From Salvelinus alpinus (Eukaryota > Chordata > Actinopteri > Salmoniformes > Salmonidae): 64,000 nt of DNA. The DNA is taken from the NCBI RefSeq assembly GCF_045679555.1, contig NC_092087.1, positions 79,539,305-79,603,304 of the forward strand. Reading direction: 5' to 3'. The position numbers and the translations under genes were made by a program. Shown here piece after piece: positions 47,448-60,670 of the stretch; position 1 is the stretch's first letter; every line of letters starts with the position of its first letter. Below the pieces are notes generated by a model. It was not told where the DNA came from, ran no database searches, and worked only from the letters and a program-made list of their open reading frames with translations.

Positions 47448-47619
47448 AAGTTCTCCCTCTACTCACTCTAGTTAACGATTTCACACAATATATTTTTGCA
47501 ATGACTGCAATCTTTGATCTTTTATGACCAACTCATTTTGGCTGCACCGAGCAAGTTTGACCTATTCCTACAACAACGGTTGGAACCATAGAGAGCACAT
47601 ATGATACTGCACGCTTACA

Positions 47620-48981
47620 GTGCCTTCAGAAAGTATTCACACCCCTTGACTTTTTCCACATCACCTGAATTTAAAATGTATATTTTTTGTCACCAGCCTA
47701 CACACACACACAATACCCCATAATGTGGAATAATGGAATAATTTTTGCACAAATTAATTACAAATGAAAAGCTGAAATATTTTGGGTCATTAAGTATTCA
47801 ATTCAACGCCTTCGTTAGGGGAAGCCTAAATCAGTTCAGGAGTAAAAATTTGCTTAAGTCACATAAGTTGCATTCTGAGCAGTGAATTTCAAACAGATTC
47901 AACTATAAAGACTAGAGGTTTCCAATGCCTGGCAAAAGGCACTCATTGGTAGATGGTAGAAAAAAGCAGACATGGATTGTCCCTTTGAGCATGAAGTGAT
48001 TATACTCTGGTGTCTCAATACACCCGGTCACTACAAAGATACAGGCCTCCATTCTAACCCAGTTGCCGTAAAGGAAGGACACCGTTCAGGGATTTCACCA
48101 TGAGGACAATGGTGACTTTAAAACAATTAGTGTAATGGCTGTGATAGAAGACTGAGGATGGATCAACGTAGTTACTCCACAATACTAGCCTAATTGACAG
48201 TGAAAAGGAAGCCAATACAGAATAAAACATTTGAATCCTGTTTACAAAAGCACCAAAGTAATACTGCAAAAAATGTCAACACAATTAAAATTGTCCTGAA
48301 TACAGAGAGTTATGTTTGGGGCAAATCCAATACATTAGATCACCACTCCATATTTTCAAGCATAGCGGTGGCAGCATCATGTTAGGGCATATGCTATCAA
48401 TCATTAAGGACTGGGGTGTTTCAGGATAAAGAAAAATAAACCTGAATGACCTAAGAATAGGCAAAATCCTAGAGGAAATCCTGGTTCAGTCTGCTTTCCC
48501 ACCAGACACTGGATGATGATTTCACTTTTCACCAGGACAACATAAAAGGCAAACTCAAGTGTTCCTGAGTGGCCAAGTTATATTTAAATCAAAACTATGC
48601 CAAGACCTGAAAATGGTTGTCTAGCAAGGAACAACCAAATTCGACAGAGCATGACATTTTTTGAAAATAATAAAATGGCCAAAAGTTGAACAATCCAGGT
48701 GTGGAAAACTCTAAGGGTACTTCCCCAGAAAGACTCAAAGCTGTAGTCACTGCCAAATGTGCTTCTACAAAGTATTGCCTCAAGGGTGTGAATACTTACG
48801 TAACAGAGAAATTTCTGCATTTCATTTTCAATACATTTGTCAACATTTCCAAAAACATATTTACATTATGGGGGTAGTGTGTGTAGATAGGTAATTTTAA
48901 ATATATATATACACACTTGAATTCAGGCTACAATTTGGGGGAATAGGTCAAGGGGTATGAATTATTTCTGAAGACACTATG
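47620..48981 (+). mobile_element. Tc1-like transposon, degenerate (B2)
   Basis: Same as 30649-32010, with three substitutions noticed (48373, 48805, 48807). Confidence 0.8.
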
Positions 48982-49120
48982 TACCAGCAACACAACTTTA
49001 AACTGATTCTTTAAGCAAAATATTGAAAATAATTGGTATAATTTATAGGCAGAAATTAAATGGTTTATTAATCATTAAATCATGCAACAGTAGTATCAAT
49101 TTCTTTGTCAAAGACCTGCT

Positions 49121-51031
49121 GAGGCACGTGGGCCTGTCACGTCTGCTGGAGTCCTGTTGCTTCTGCCGAGGACCTATTGCTTCTGCTGAGGTAAGGGCGC
49201 CTGCCAGATCTGCCGGGGTCCAGTTTCTTCTGCCAAAGCAAGGGCGCCTTCTGCATCTGCCAGTGTCCTGCCGCATGTGCCGGGGTCTTGTTATGTCTGC
49301 GGAGACACGGGCGCTATTACTTCTGCTGGGGCATAGGAGCCGGTTACTTTTGGTGCAGTTAGGGGAATATATCCATAATCACCTAGGAAACAAAGACAAA
49401 GTTAAAAATAGAAAAATGCCTCGTTTTGTTTAGGGGTAGATCAGCTTTAATTTTGCAGATAGAAGCTACAATCTAGCAATGTAATGCCTGCATCATTTCC
49501 AATCACACATACAATATTTTCCACTAACCCTACCACCCCTCCCCTAATTGGAGTAAACTAATGAACAATAGTTAAGCTTCTACATACAATCTATTTTACA
49601 ATTTTGTTGGATTCTATATTGGAAAATACTTCATGTTAACATACTACTTTACATATATAATGAATATAAAACTCTAACAGCTTACAGATGGTGGGCAATT
49701 AAGGTCACAGTAATGAAAACTTAGGACACTAAAGAGGCCTTTCTAGTGACTCTGAAAAACACCGAAAGATGCCCAGGGTCCCTGCTCATCTGCGTGAACA
49801 TGCCTTAGACATGCTGCAAGGAGGCATGAGGACTGCAGATGTGGCCAGCGCTACAGGGAGACAGGACGGACAGCTGATCGTCCTCGCAGTGGTAAACCAC
49901 GTGAAACACCTGCACAAGATCGGTACATCCGAACATCACACCTGCGGGACAGGTACAGGACGGCAACAGCCGAGTTACACCAGGAACGCACAACCCCTCC
50001 ATCAGTGCTCAGACTGTCTGCAATAGACAGAGAGGCTGGACTGAGGGCTTGCAGGCCTGTTGTAAGGCAGGTCCTCACCAGAAACAACGTCGCCTAGGGG
50101 CACAAACCCACTGTCGCTGGACCAGACACGGTTTTGTCTCACCAGGGGTGATGGTCAGATTCGCGTTTATCGTCGAAGGAATGAGCGTTACAGCGAGGCC
50201 TGTACTCTGGAGCGGGATCGATTTGGAGGTGGATGGTCCGTCATGGTCTGGGGCAGTGTGTCACAGTACAGGGAAGACATCCTCCTCCCTCATGTGGTAA
50301 CCTTCCTGCAGGCTCAACCTGACATGACCCTCCAGCATGACAATGCCACCAGCCATACTGCTCGTTCTGTGCGTGATTTCCTGCAAGACAAGAATGTATG
50401 TTCTGCCATGGCCAGCGAAGAACCCGGATCTCAATCCCATTGAGCACGTCTAGGACCTGTTGGATCGGAGGGTGAGGACTAGGGCCATTCCCCCCAGAAA
50501 TGTCCAGGAACTTGCAGGTGCCTTGGTGGAAGACTGGGGTAACATCTCTCAGAAAGAACTGGCAAATCTGGTGCAGTCCCTGAGGAGGAGATGCACTGCA
50601 GTACTTAATACAGCTGTTGGCCACACCAGATACTGACTGTTACTTTTTGACCCCCCCTTTGTTCAGGGACACATTATTACATTTCTGTTAGTCACGTCTG
50701 TGGAACTTGTTCAGTTTGTCTCAGTTTTTGAATCTTGTTATGTTCATACAAATATTTACACATGTTAAGTTTACTGAACATAAACACAGTTGACAGTGAG
50801 AGGACGTTTCTTTTTTTGCTGAGTTTATATAACTACGGTTATTTGAACCAAATCAATATGTAGAACAACCACTCACCTTTTGGGTTATGAGAACTGGTTC
50901 TCTCTCCAATTAGCAGGCAACATACCCAAGAAACTCTACAAAACATTCAAATGTTACAAAACTGTTAGACAATGGACAGAAACTAGATCAATAAATGGAA
51001 CCGCTAACCTTAACAAGAGTTCTAAAGCCAT
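49121..51031 (-). pseudogene. Relic c3 of the repeat-protein family (B2)
   Basis: Same as 32150-34060. Exon 1 is 51031-51009, exon 2 is 50935-50877 and exon 3 starts at 49382. No differences were noticed in the exons. Confidence 0.75.
49672..50826 (+). mobile_element. Tc1-like transposon in relic c3 intron (B2)
   Basis: Same as 32701-33855. Confidence 0.85.
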
Positions 51032-51221
51032 AGCTATTTTTCTAAACAAAACCACAATCATATTCAGAACTAATGCAAATGTTTTGGTTGTTTCTTAAGA
51101 ATCCCCAGACACTGCTAATCAATGGCTAATCAATGGCTGGCTTATAAGTGACAACTGATATACTCAGGTGTTGCTAATTGCCCAATGAAAGTCAGGAGAT
51201 TCGATAATTGCCGATTTTATT

Positions 51222-51752
51222 TGTATGTCCCGTTGCCCCTGGTGCGTGGAGATTTCACGTAACGACCAATGGAATGGTCTAAAATGTGCCATGTGTTGGA
51301 TTCTACGTTTTGAACATTGAGATATTAAAGACATGATAGATCAGACACATTGTATATTAAGGAGTGAAAGAGACTGGGTCTGTAGAAAGACAGCTGTGAA
51401 AGACAGCTGTGGAATGTGTTGGGTGGACAAGAGGAGAGCAACGTGTTGATACAGGGTAGACAGATGGACCTCTGTGGATTAGATGGAGGGGTTGAGGTCA
51501 GGAGGTGAGAACAAATTCCCTGAAGGGAGTAATAAGGGTTTGGTATCTTGTTACTCTTTTCCTGTTAAACCGTAAGATGTAAGGATTGGAGAGAAGGAGT
51601 GTCTTAAGTGGGATATATATATACCTGATATGGGAGAAATGTTGTGTTGTCTGAATTACAGCTGTACAGAACCTTTGGGAAGAATTAAACGTGGTTAAAG
51701 CTTCTCTAGTGTCCTTGAGTTAATTACTCTGAAAAATAAGAACCTAATACAT
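51222..51752 (+). repeat. Possible solo LTR fossil (B2)
   Basis: Same as 34251-34781; tentative. Confidence 0.3.
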
Positions 51753-51875
51753 GTAAAACCGGGTTAGCGTTGTTTGTTGTTTGGAACCGGGCTGAGCCAG
51801 GGTTGCGTTTAGTTTTTCAGGTTCTGGAACGTTCAATTGAAAGGAAACTGTGCCGCACCGAATGACCAGTTAAAA

Positions 51876-52401
51876 ATGGGTGAACAGGGAGTACAGGAGG
51901 GGCTGAACACGCAGGTGCACCGGGCGGGGTTCAGACCCAGGGCCTCGAGCTTAATGATGAGCTTGAAGGGTACTATGGTGTTGAATGCTGAGCTATAGTC
52001 AATAAACAGCATTCTTACATAGGTATTCCTCTTGTCCAGATGGGGTAGGGCAGTGTGCAGTGAAACGGCATTGTCTGTGGATCTATCGGGCGGTAAGCAA
52101 ATTGAAGTGTGCCTAGGGTGTCAGGTAAGGTAGAGCTGATATGACTAGTCTCTCAAAGCACTTCATGATGACAGAAGCGAGTGCTACAGTCATTTCAGAT
52201 AGTCATTTCGTTTAGTTACCTTTGCTTTCTTGGGTACAGGAACAATGGTGGACATCTTGAAGCATGCGGGGACAGACTGGGAGAGATTATGGCCGTTAAC
52301 ACTCCAGCCAACTGGTCCGTGCATGCTCTGAGGACACGGCTAGGGATGTAGTCTGGGCCGGCAGCCCTGAAGGTTAACACGCTTAAATGTCTTACATGGG
52401 C
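51876..52401 (-). mobile_element. LINE reverse-transcriptase fragment (B2)
   Basis: Same as 34905-35430. Confidence 0.75.
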
Positions 52402-53260
52402 CACAGAGGAGAGCCCACAGTCCGAATGCATGTGTAATGTGTTATTTGACACTTTTGCAAGTAGACAGCATTTCAACCACAAAATACACACCCAAGACTG
52501 AAGTTATCATTCTCAGCTTTAATTTCCTTAACCTGTCAAAATGACATTTGGCACAGGACCAATGTTTCCGATGTGTTATAGCATTCGACCAGGTACTTAA
52601 AACAATCTGACCTGTGTTAACAAAATGACTAATGCGTTCTATCAACCGACGGCATTCTGGTGAGCACTACTTTAGTCTTCTGGGGCATCAAGTCGACAGA
52701 AGAGAAGCTGCATGTATTAAACTATAGTTGACAAATGGCCTTCCTAAAATAATTAAGCAGAAACTGGTCTAAATTGGTGGTGAAAGTAGCCATTAAGGTT
52801 AATTATGGTGGATCAAACTGCACAGGTAGGCTTTGATTTGTTTGACAGACATCACACACCCACGATATGCAAAACGGAGCCTGCAAAAACAGGATTGAGA
52901 TGTTTATATGCCACCATATCCAAGCAGCATATACCAAAACTAGGGTACAAGCTTTTTCAGGTTATTGTTAACGGCATATGTTTAAATGTCACAGAACAAA
53001 AACTGGAAATATGTGTGCATGTAAATGTGTTCAGCGGCTATAACAGAACAAAACTTTTTGTTTTTCAAACAGAATTTGAACAACCAGTAGCGAAGAAAAA
53101 ATATATACACATTTGAAATCCAGAAGATTAGTAACTGAACCACATTCCCTTTTACTACAAATTGCACTGGCAACCAACACTGTTCTCAACCAGCAAGCCA
53201 AAAGGTAGACATTAACCACACAGTATTTCAAACACAGGAAATGCACTAAAGTGTTTAATA
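52402..53260. other. 3' flank of relic c2 (B2)
   Basis: Same as 35431-36289; no gene. Confidence 0.5.
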
Positions 53261-54637
53261 TTTTATCATTCAAGTAATGCAGGGTAGCATGAGCAGCAGC
53301 AACTCCCTGGCGGAAGCAAAAGCATACAGTGGAAACTAAAAGAAAGTGTCAGCAACTCAGAATTGTCATCCAAAGGAAAGATCCACCATTAGAATTATGT
53401 TGATTAGTATGAAGGATTTCAAAATCAGAAAGCCAAGTTCAGATGAGTAAAAGTTGTCCCTTTAATAACAGGTTGCGAGTTTTTAGCAGGTGGGGATATG
53501 CTTGGTTCAGATGCCAAACGTCACTATGGTCCTTGAGAGCATCTCCGCTATCAAAAATGTCTAAACTCCCCAGGGGTGTAGCAAGTTTGGGAGTAGACAG
53601 CTTTGCCATTCTCATAAAACCAATATGTAACTATATTGGGATCAGAACTGACTGTTCAATGATACTGCCTTAATGCTACTGGAGCTGACACATTGAGTGC
53701 TTTCATTGTCACCGTCAGACCCAAAATCCTGAGAAACATCACTGCTGCTAAAATCCATGTTGCTTGAGGAGTTGGCCCTCCTGTTCAAGCCCTGTCGCTT
53801 CTGCCGAGGCATTTGAACCAGATTACGCACTTGATGAGGCACGGGATCCAATTTCTTCACCTAAGATATTTTGGCTTGCCGAGGCATTATGGGTGGCCGC
53901 TTGCGCGGCACTGTGGCCGGATGCTTCCGCTGCCGAGGCACCGTGGCCGGTTGCTTCGCCTAAGGTATTTGGGCCAGTCGTGACGCTTGCTGAGGCATTA
54001 TGGGTGGCTGCTTCTGCTGAGGCACGGGAGCCAGTTGCGTCACCCGAGGTATTTGGGGCAGTCGTGACGCCTGATGAAGCACTGTGGCCAGTTGCTTCAG
54101 CTAAGGTATTTGGGCCAGTCGTGACACTTGATGAAGCATTGTGGGTGGCTGCTTCTGCTGCTGAGGCACGAGATCTGGATGCTCCACCTAAAGTATTTTA
54201 GCCAGTTGCCACACTTGCTGAGGCATTTTGGGTGGCTGCTTCTGCTGAGGCACGGGAGTCGGATGCTTCACCCAAGGTATTTGGGACAGTCGTGATGCTT
54301 GATGAAGCATTGTGGCCAGTTGTTTCACCTAAGGGATTAGGGCCAGTTGCAACACTTGCCGAGGCATTGTGGGTGGCCGATTCCGCTGCTGAAGCATTAT
54401 GGGTGGCCGCTTGCGCGGCACTGTGGCCAGTTGCTTCCGCTGCCGAGGCACCCTGGCCAGCTGCTTCACCGAAGGTATTTGGGCCAGTCGTGGCACTTGA
54501 GGAATTGTGGGTGGCTGCTTCTGCTGCTGAGGCACGGGATCCGGTTGCTCCACCTGCCGAGGCACGGGAGCCGGTAGGTTCCACTGCATTGTGGCCGGTT
54601 CCTTTTAATTTATTTTGGGGAATATATCTATAATTAC
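53261..54637 (-). pseudogene. Relic c2 of the repeat-protein family (B2), with an extra stop
   Basis: Same as 36290-37666 except for G to A at 54200, which puts a TAA into the Ala/Ser frame after about 145 codons and also a stop into the opposite open frame. The difference suggests that neither open frame is under strong constraint. Confidence 0.7.
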
Positions 54638-55404
54638 CTACGAAAGAAAAGAACGTTTCAAATCGTAAAATGCCAGCATTTGAAGTTCTGGGATTTATAC
54701 AGTGTTATTTTTAACTAGAAAAGCAAACGGCTCTGGGAAACAAATAATAACGTCAGCTAGGGAACCAGCCAGCTAACAGTTCACTTAGCTTGAAATGAAA
54801 CCACTTTGTCAAAATTAGAAATGTGTCATATCTGAAAATGTAGCTAGCTAATGCTACACTATAAACATGCATCATGGACGCGTCTCCCTGTTAGGAATGC
54901 CATACCACGGTTGCACGGTTTGAAGATGTAATCCGGAGACAGGGGTTTTGTCCACCTCTTTAGCTATCATACTCTAACTCCACTGATATTAAAACTTGAT
55001 CCTCCAGAAAACAGAGAGCAACACTTATGCAGCTCCAATATACAAAACATTTTTTTTTAAGCAGCGTTCCACAGGATTACCAACACAGACTGACGAGCTC
55101 AAATAGACAGACGGCTTCAATATGGCAGACCAATCCGAACTCCTCTGTATGTCCATCCCACTCATTATCTCAGACAATCATGGCTAGTGAGAAGTTTGCT
55201 TACTATTACTGTGGCTTAACCAGCAAGGTAATTTAACAATTGTTTTTGTATTTACAGGTGACATACATGTTTGTTATTAAGGTACATGAAAGTTCACATG
55301 TTCGAGAAGGAATTTCTGCCAAAAAAACGCATTTAGATTTTTACGTTCAAACGGCTCTCCTGTGAAGTCGTCACTTGCAACATACACCTAGTTTCCTGAA
55401 TCGA
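54638..55404. repeat. Unclassified interspersed repeat region (B2)
   Basis: Same as 37667-38433. Confidence 0.4.
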
Positions 55405-55506
55405 GTCACATGTGTTATTTCATAGTTTTGATGTCTTCACTATTATTCTACAATGTAGAAAATAGTAAAATTAAAGAACCCTTGAATGAGTAAGTGTGTC
55501 CAAATG
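55405..55506 (+). mobile_element. Tc1-like transposon terminus (B2)
   Basis: Same as 38434-38535. Confidence 0.7.
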
Positions 55507-56760
55507 CGAGTGCTACTGCATGGTAGACAAGAGATTGTCCGAGAACACAGAATTTATTTTTTTTACATGAAAGCAGACCATTGAATGCATATACAATTTC
55601 GTCCCGTGTCATGAGTCTTTGGCCAAACAGGCAGTCGACTACAGCAGGCAAATGTGTTCATTTGTGTCAATGTTTGTGAATGAGTTCCATGTGACACATT
55701 ATGCTAGCTAAGCTTCCCTGCTAGTGCCTTGCCGGCTTCATCATTGGAACTTAATAAACCCATTTAAGGGCTGAATTCTCATACTAAGCAGTTAGATTAA
55801 TAATTGGTTAAGAAAAATGTACAAGTTTAAGACAGTCTGTACAGAATATATTGTTAATTGATAGGTTAAACCATTCCAGGCATCGTAAAATCAAATACAC
55901 TGGATCCATTCTATAGGAGCCTGTGGTACAATAAATGGATGAGGAGGAATGGGCTACAGGTGAAGAGTATTGAGGCACGTCAATGTAAAAGGCCCCATCA
56001 AAATCGTGTTGAAGCTAGAACGTTTTGAATGGGCTGCGTCTCAATCCACTGCATCCACCTGTCGCATCTGCGGTGGACAGGGGCCGAGCTACAGTGGTGT
56101 TGGTCAGACACCCCAAAAAGCAGTCTATAAACATCTATAGCGTCAGAACGGTTTGGCCTACAAACTATGACCATTATGGAAAATTGACTCCCGAACATAG
56201 TTACGTTTCCCTCTGACCCCACAATTGTAAGACGCATCTGAAGGTAACCCATACAAACAGAAGTATGGAGGTAGATGTGCCAACAGGGGTTTAAGTGACC
56301 AAAATAACATTTGAGCCATCACCTAGATATGGAACAGACACTGCTAAACTGATTTGACTTTGCCATGTGGCGTGGGCTATAGTATAAGGCAAAATACAAG
56401 TTTTAAACCAAAAGGTCACTCAATTCTAATAGCTAAATGAGCCATGGTCTGACCATCTAAAACCAGTTCCCTGTATGTTAAATTACTCACCAACAGCTTA
56501 GACTGAGGTTGAAGACCGTCTCACTGTATACAATGCATGCCTACATCTAAAGTACGAACATATGAGGAATGTCTGACAAATCACCCCTTGACAAATGCTT
56601 TCATGTAGACCCAAGCTTTTATTTTGAACAACCAGTAGCGAAGGTGAAAAGATTTGAAAAACCAAAGAATTAACTGAACAGTAGTCATTTTTACTACAGA
56701 CTGCACACCACCTGTTCTCAGCAAGCATTGGACATGAGAACCAATATCTCAGAGACAAGG
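55507..56760. other. 3' flank of gene copy 4, no gene seen
   Basis: Same as 38536-39789. Confidence 0.5.
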
Positions 56761-56933
56761 CATTTTTTAAAGTAAAATTGTTTATGGATTCCAGCATGCT
56801 AGAGCAGCAAGAGCACCAGCAACTTCCTGGTTGAAACAAAAGCAGAAAGAACTGCAGTGTCAGCAACACAGAATGTTAAGTAACCAATGTCAAAAACAAT
56901 TCTCACCATTAGAGCTTCTAGAGGATGAATCCA

Positions 56934-59900
56934 TTACATTTTCCTGTTGATAGATATGGTTAGTACAAAGGACTTCAAATTCAGAGCAAAGTTCAGACCA
57001 GGTTAAAGTTATCCATTACCTTGCAGAAAGCTTCACTAGTGGTGGATATATGCTTGGTGCACCAATGCCAACATAACTGTCCTTGGGAGCATTTCCACTG
57101 TCAACAGGCATAGCCTCCCTAGGAGTGTAGCGGGTTTGGGAGAAGACAGTTCTGCCATTCTTGTAGTGCGATTCGGAACGGTAGGAATAGATTGGGATGA
57201 CACCCGACTGTTCAACAATGCTGGCCTGAGAACTAGCAGAGGGACTATCTTCAGTGCTCTCGTAGTGCTTCTGCTGAGACATTGGGGCCAGTTGTTTCTG
57301 TGGCATTTGAGCTACATGCCATAATTGCTGAGGCATGGGGGTCAGTTGCTGCTGTGGCACGGCAGTGTGTTGCTTCCGCTGCTGGGATCTTTGAGCTGGA
57401 TTCCTCACTTGCTGGTGTATGGTGGCCAGTTGGTTCTGCTGCGGTTCAGCAGCCGGTTGCTTCTGCGGTATTTGACCTGGTTGGCACTCTTGCTGAGGCA
57501 TGTCGGTCAGTTGCTTCTGCGGTAGAGGCGTGGAGGCCGTTTGCTTCTGCTGCTGGGGAAATTGAGCTGGATGCCACACTTGCTGATGCGTCTGCGGCAT
57601 GGCGGTCAGTGCAGCGACTTGTTGCTTATGGACCATTCTACCTGGATACCACACGTCGTGAGGCTTCTGCGCCAAATGCCACACTTGCTGAAGCATGGCA
57701 GCCGGTTGCTTATGCTGCTGGGGCATTTGAGCGGATTGCCACAGTTGTTGGGGTATGGCAGTCAGTTCCTTCTGCGGTAGATGCATAGGGGCTGGTTGCT
57801 TCTGCTCCTGGGGAAATTGAGCTGGATGCCACACTTGCTGGGGTGGCTGGGGCATGGCGGTCGATTGAATTTGCTGCTGAGGTTCAGTAGCTGGTTGATT
57901 TTGCTGCTGATGCATTTGAGCTGGATGCCACACTTGCTGGGGTATAGCTGTTGGTTGTTCCTGCAGTATAGGCTTTGGGGTCAGTTGCTGCTGGGGCATT
58001 TGGGCTGGATACATCTCTTGCTGGGGCATAGTGGTCAGTTGCTTCTGCGGTTGAGGCATTGGGGCTGGTTGCTTCTGCTGCATGGTGGCCAGTTGTTTCT
58101 GCTGCTGGGGCATTTGAGATGGATACCATGCTTGCTGGAGTATAGCTGTTGGTTGTTCCTGCAGTATAGGCATTGGGGTCAGTTGCTGCTGGGGCATTTG
58201 AGCTGGATACATCTCTTGCTGGGGCATAGTGGTCAGTTGCTTCTGCGGCAGAAGCATGGAGGCCAGATGCTTCTGGGGCATTTGAGCTGGAGACCACACT
58301 TGCTGGGCCAAGGCGGTCAGTTGCTTCTGCTGCTGAGGTTCAGCGGTTGGTTGCTTCTGGGGCATTTGAGCTGGATACCACATTTGCTGAGGTTGCTGGG
58401 GTATGGCGGTCAGTTCCTTCTGCGGTAAAAGCATTAGGGCTGGTTGCTTCTGCTGCTGGGGATTTTGAGCTGGATGCCACTCTTGCTGAGGCATGGCGGT
58501 CAGTTCCTTCTGCGGCAGAGGCATGGAGGCCAGATACTTCTGGGGCATTTGAGCTGAATACCTCACTTGCTGGGGTATGTTGGCCGGTTCCTGTTGCTGC
58601 TGGGGCATGTGCACAGGATGCAACTCTTCCCACGTTATGGTGGCCGGTTCCTTCTGCTGCTGGGGACATTGAGCTGAGGTCCACACTTGCTGGGCCAAAA
58701 CGTTAGGTTGCTTCTGGGGCATTTGAGCTGGATACCACACTTGCCGAGGTTGCTGGGGTATGGCAGTCAGTTCCTTCTGCGGTAAAGGCATTGGGGCTGG
58801 TTGCTTTTGCTCCTGGGGAAATTGCGCTGGATGCCACACTTCCTGAGGTAGCTGGGGCATGGCGGTAGGTTCAATTTTCTGCTGAGGTTCAGCGGCCGGT
58901 TGCTTCTGCAGCTGGGGTTTTTGAGCTGGATACCATGCTTGCTGGGGCATGGCGGTCGGTTGCTGCTGTGGTATGGTGGCCGGTTTCTGTTGCTGCTGGG
59001 GCATGTGCACAGGATGCAACTCCTGCTGCTGAGGTTCAGCAGCCGGTTGCTTGTGCAGCTGGGGCATTTGAGCTGGAGACCACACTTGCTGTGCCAAGGC
59101 GGTCAGTTGCTTCTGCTGCTGAGGTTCAGCGGTTGGTTGCTTCTGGGGCATTTGAGCTGGATACCACATTTGCTGAGGTTGCTGGGGTATGGCGGTCAGT
59201 TCCTTCTGCGGTAAAAGCATTAGGGCTGGTTGCTTCTGGGGATTTTGAGCTGGATGCCACTCTTGCTGAGGCATGGTGGCTTGCTTCTGGACCATTTTAG
59301 CTGGATACCACACGTCATGAGGCTGCTTGGGAATAGGGGCCGGTTGCCACACTTGCTGAAGCATGGCAGCCGGTTGCTTATTCTGCTGGGGCATTTGAGC
59401 GGATTGCCACAGGTGTGGTGGAATGGCGGTCAGTTCATTCTGCAGTTGACGCATAGGGACTGGTTGCTCCTGGGGAAATTGAGCTGGATGCCACACTTGC
59501 TGAGGCTGGAGCATGGCGGTCAGTTCAATCTGCTGCAGAGGTTCAGCGGCCAGTTGCTTCCGCTGCTGGGGCTTTTGAGCTGGATTCCACACTTGCTGGG
59601 GCATGGCAGTCAGTTTCTTCAGCAGCATTTGAGCTGGATGCAACACTTGCTGAGGTTGCTGGGTTAAGACGGCCGGTTCTTTCTGCTGGTGAGGTTCAGT
59701 AGCTGGTTGCTTTTGCTGCTGGGGCAATTGAGCTGGATGCCACACTTGCTGGTGCATGGTGGCCGGTTGCTTCTGCGGTGGAGGCATTGGGGCTGGTTGC
59801 TTCTGGGGCATGGTGGTCAGTTCCTTCTGCTGCTGAGGACCAGTAGCTGGTTGCTTTTGCTGCTGGGGAATTTGAACTGTATACCACACTTGCTGAGGTA

Positions 59901-60524
59901 GCTGGGGTATGGAGGCCTGTTCCTTCTGATGCTGAAGTACAGTAGCTGGTTGATTCCAGGGTATTTGAGCTGGATACAACACTGCTTGAGGCTGCTTAGG
60001 ATAACTGGCCGGTAGAGTCTGCTGTTGGATCATGGCGGCCGGTTGTTTTTCCTGCTGGGTCATTTGAACTGGATACCACATTTTCTGAGGTCCCTGGGGC
60101 ATGGGGGCTAGTTGCTTTTGCAGGATGGCGGCCAGATGTTTCTGTTGCTCTTCGGTCAGCTGCGCTTCTAAGGGAGCTGTTGGAGAGTTGTAATTACCAT
60201 ATCCTTTAGACCTAAGTGAGCCTGCATCAAGCCATGCTGCATGAGAACCTGGTGCAGAATACCCATCACCTAGGTTAGAAGAAAGTAAAGTAAGATCCCA
60301 GCCTTTGAAGTTATTGGATCAACACTGTTACTTGAAATTAATGTGTAGAAACTCACTTGATGTAGAACAGGTTATCCCGCCAATTAGCAGGCAACAAAGC
60401 CAAAAAACTCTTTAAAAAAGAAAGTCTGTTAAAAACAAAGCTACCTGTAACACCTGAAGGACAAGGGAAACTAGATCAATACTTTAAAAACCTACCTGAA
60501 AGCGATTCCAATCATCACGGCCAT
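56934..60524 (-). CDS. Secreted Q/P/K/W-rich repeat protein, copy 4 (same as copy 3)
   Basis: Exons 60524-60496, 60409-60357, 60269-57020 and 56943-56934, 1113 residues. The translation shows no difference from copy 3. Given the constant offset and the gap, this is probably the same gene as copy 3 represented twice, either as an overlap of contigs or as the other haplotype, and should not be counted as a separate locus without read-depth support. Confidence 0.85.
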
Positions 60525-60623
60525 TTTGCGTCTCAAAACCTCCCCAGTAATCAGAACTAATGGCCGGTATAAGCCCTAGCATAATATCCCTTTTGCTGTA
60601 TCTGGCAGGCTTTTTGGTTGCTC

Positions 60624-60631
60624 CTTTTAAA
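60624..60631 (-). promoter_or_regulatory. Putative TATA-like box of gene copy 4
   Basis: Same as 43653-43660, 107 bp upstream of the ATG. Confidence 0.4.
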
Positions 60632-60670
60632 CAAATCCCAGACCCTTCTAATGTCATTGGCTAATTAAGG